A stretch of 44,619 nucleotides of DNA from assembly GCF_006539285.1 (NCBI RefSeq), contig NZ_BJMS01000026.1:1-44619 (forward strand). The letters run 5' to 3'. Both the position numbers and the translations under genes were made by a program. This DNA is from Sporolactobacillus inulinus. GTDB taxonomy: Bacteria; Bacillota; Bacilli; Bacillales; Sporolactobacillaceae. Position 1 is the stretch's first letter. The number at the start of each line of letters is the position of its first letter. Of the stretch, positions 43,777 to 44,619 are shown piece by piece. The notes under the pieces were generated by a model that had not been told where the DNA came from, made no database searches, and saw only the letters and a list, made by a program, of their open reading frames with translations.

Positions 43777-43828
43777 TAACTGTGTTAACTGTTTTATATG
43801 GTACCGATAAAGGTTAACACTGTCAACC
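43777..43828 (-). promoter_or_regulatory. MarR-MMPL promoter and operators
   Basis: Minus-strand TTGACA (43821-43826), a 17-base spacer and TACCAT (43798-43803). GGTTAACACTGTCAACC (43812-43828), a 17-base near-perfect palindrome, covers the -35. A second half-similar palindrome TAACTGTGTTA (43777-43787) lies downstream of the start. Both are likely MarR sites. Confidence 0.65.
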
Positions 43829-43985
43829 AAAATGAATTTATTTTTTGTCTCCTCGATGGACATCTTATTATAGGAAGAGGAAGCTCAAGGATCTTGCAAT
43901 AAAGATGATAAACCTGGCTCTGTAAATGAAAACAGATCGGCACAAAATTGTGGCGATAGCTAAAAATATTCTTGAAACAATACGC
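43829..43985 (+). other. Noncoding spacer between the MarR operon and dps
   Basis: AT-rich divergent region with no gene or recognised structure. Confidence 0.3.
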
Positions 43986-44022
43986 TAGACAAAAAATGCT
44001 ATTTAAATTATAATCATTACAT
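43986..44022 (+). promoter_or_regulatory. dps promoter with PerR box
   Basis: TAGACA (43986-43991), a 17-base spacer and a perfect TATAAT (44009-44014). TTATAATCATTACAT (44008-44022) matches the PerR-box consensus TTATAATNATTATAA at 13 of 15 positions and covers the -10, so peroxide-induced derepression by PerR is likely. Confidence 0.75.
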
Positions 44023-44055
44023 AAAGATAAATATTAATAACAAGGAGCTGTTTTA

Positions 44056-44538
44056 ATGTCTATTCAACAAGAAACAACAACGAAAACTTTTTTGAATAAG
44101 CAAGTTGCAAATTATGGATTGTTTTATACAAAATTGCATCAACTGCATTGGTATGTGAAAGGTGCAAATTTTTTCACCTTGCATGTGAAATTTGAAGAAC
44201 TATATAATCAAACCACGGAAATTCTCGATGAATTGGCAGAACGTCTGCTTCAAATTAACGGGCGGCCATATTCGACATTACGTGAGTTTCTGGAACATGC
44301 GAGCCTTAAGGAACAACCGTATATCAATCCGTTAAGTGAGAAGGAAATGGTTCAGACAGCGGTTGACGATCTCGTATTACTTCGCGATGAGCTGGAAGAG
44401 GGGATTGTTATTTCTGACCGTGAAGGTGATGCAGTCACGAATGATACACTTATTGCAATCAAGAATAAGCTGGATAAGACGATTTGGTTTTACACGGCTT
44501 TTCTGGGCAAAGATCCGGTACCACAAAAAAATAATTGA
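44056..44538 (+). CDS. dps: Dps-family ferritin-like DNA-protection protein
   Basis: 160 residues of a four-helix bundle. The inter-subunit ferroxidase ligands lie in KLHQLHWYVKGANFFTLHVKFEELY (two His, Glu/Asp) and in the next helix TEILDELAERLLQINGRP. It forms a dodecamer that oxidises and stores iron using hydrogen peroxide and protects DNA (MrgA/Dps type). AAGGAG is 8 bases before the ATG, and a PerR box overlaps the promoter. Confidence 0.95.
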   Translation: MSIQQETTTKTFLNKQVANYGLFYTKLHQLHWYVKGANFFTLHVKFEELYNQTTEILDELAERLLQINGRPYSTLREFLEHASLKEQPYINPLSEKEMVQTAVDDLVLLRDELEEGIVISDREGDAVTNDTLIAIKNKLDKTIWFYTAFLGKDPVPQKNN

Positions 44539-44552
44539 TTTAGTGAAGCAGC

Positions 44553-44583
44553 ACGCGAGTTGGGTCTCCCAGCTCGTTTTTTT
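44553..44583 (+). terminator. Terminator after dps
   Basis: GAGTTGGG pairs with CCCAGCTC (one G-U) around TCT, followed by a run of T. Confidence 0.8.
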
Positions 44584-44619
44584 ATGCACTATTTTTTAGA
44601 TTTTTTAGGGGTTATAAAA

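Overview
The window looks like a chromosomal segment of a low- to mid-GC, endospore-type Bacillales bacterium. The reasons are Gram-positive Shine-Dalgarno sequences, a T-box and a TPP riboswitch, comG competence genes, EcsAB, PerR/OhrR/MarR-type control, and a gene order (yqzC-yqzD, rpmG, yqgN, yqgO, glcK, yqgX ... comG, yqzE) that follows Bacillus subtilis with several genes missing. A relative such as Sporolactobacillaceae is my inference; nothing in the sequence fixes the genus. No tRNA, rRNA, CRISPR array, insertion sequence or prophage is visible.

Layout. 1-6.4 kb: a DUF6506 protein, the yqzC/yqzD-like pair, rpmG, yqgN, a yqgO-like micro-gene, an unknown anchored protein, glucokinase, a metallo-beta-lactamase-fold hydrolase and a methyltransferase. 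6.1-8.5 kb: yqzE and comGC-comGG on the minus strand, without comGA/comGB. 8.7-17.5 kb: an aldo/keto reductase, a VOC protein, an L,D-transpeptidase, a rhodanese with a broken frame, a lipoprotein, a proline iminopeptidase, ecsAB and a broken amj. 17.5-21 kb: DUF896, then a TPP-riboswitch-controlled thiamine salvage operon tenA-thiM-thiD-thiE. 21-25.9 kb: leuABCD on the minus strand behind a leucine T-box. 26.0-27.8 kb: an MFS transporter behind a leader peptide, structured RNA and terminator. 27.9-31.4 kb: an ABC exporter divergent from an ECF sigma factor and a membrane partner. 31.4-36.9 kb: ohrR, tpx, an APC permease, a GC-rich structured noncoding element, a VanZ-like protein and an AEC carrier. 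37-40 kb: an IDEAL-domain protein, an OatA-like O-acetyltransferase and a coupled pair of microproteins. 40-44.6 kb: a MarR-MMPL efflux operon and a PerR-box-controlled dps.

How the genes work together. The thiamine block is purely salvage (TenA, ThiM, ThiD, ThiE). The leucine block holds all three enzyme activities from ketoisovalerate, but its LeuA lacks the C-terminal leucine-sensing domain, which leaves the T-box as the obvious leucine sensor. Cell-envelope functions recur: L,D-transpeptidase, OatA-like, Amj remnant, VanZ-like, MMPL and EcsAB. Peroxide defence is represented by ohrR/tpx and PerR-box dps.

The items I rate most worth checking are: the leader-peptide attenuator in front of the MFS gene; the unexplained structured element near 34.7 kb; two genes whose only well-placed start codon is AUC (comGE and the L,D-transpeptidase); and a rhodanese interrupted exactly at an A_AAA_AAC site followed by UGA. 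All function calls rest on reading motifs; no database search was run.
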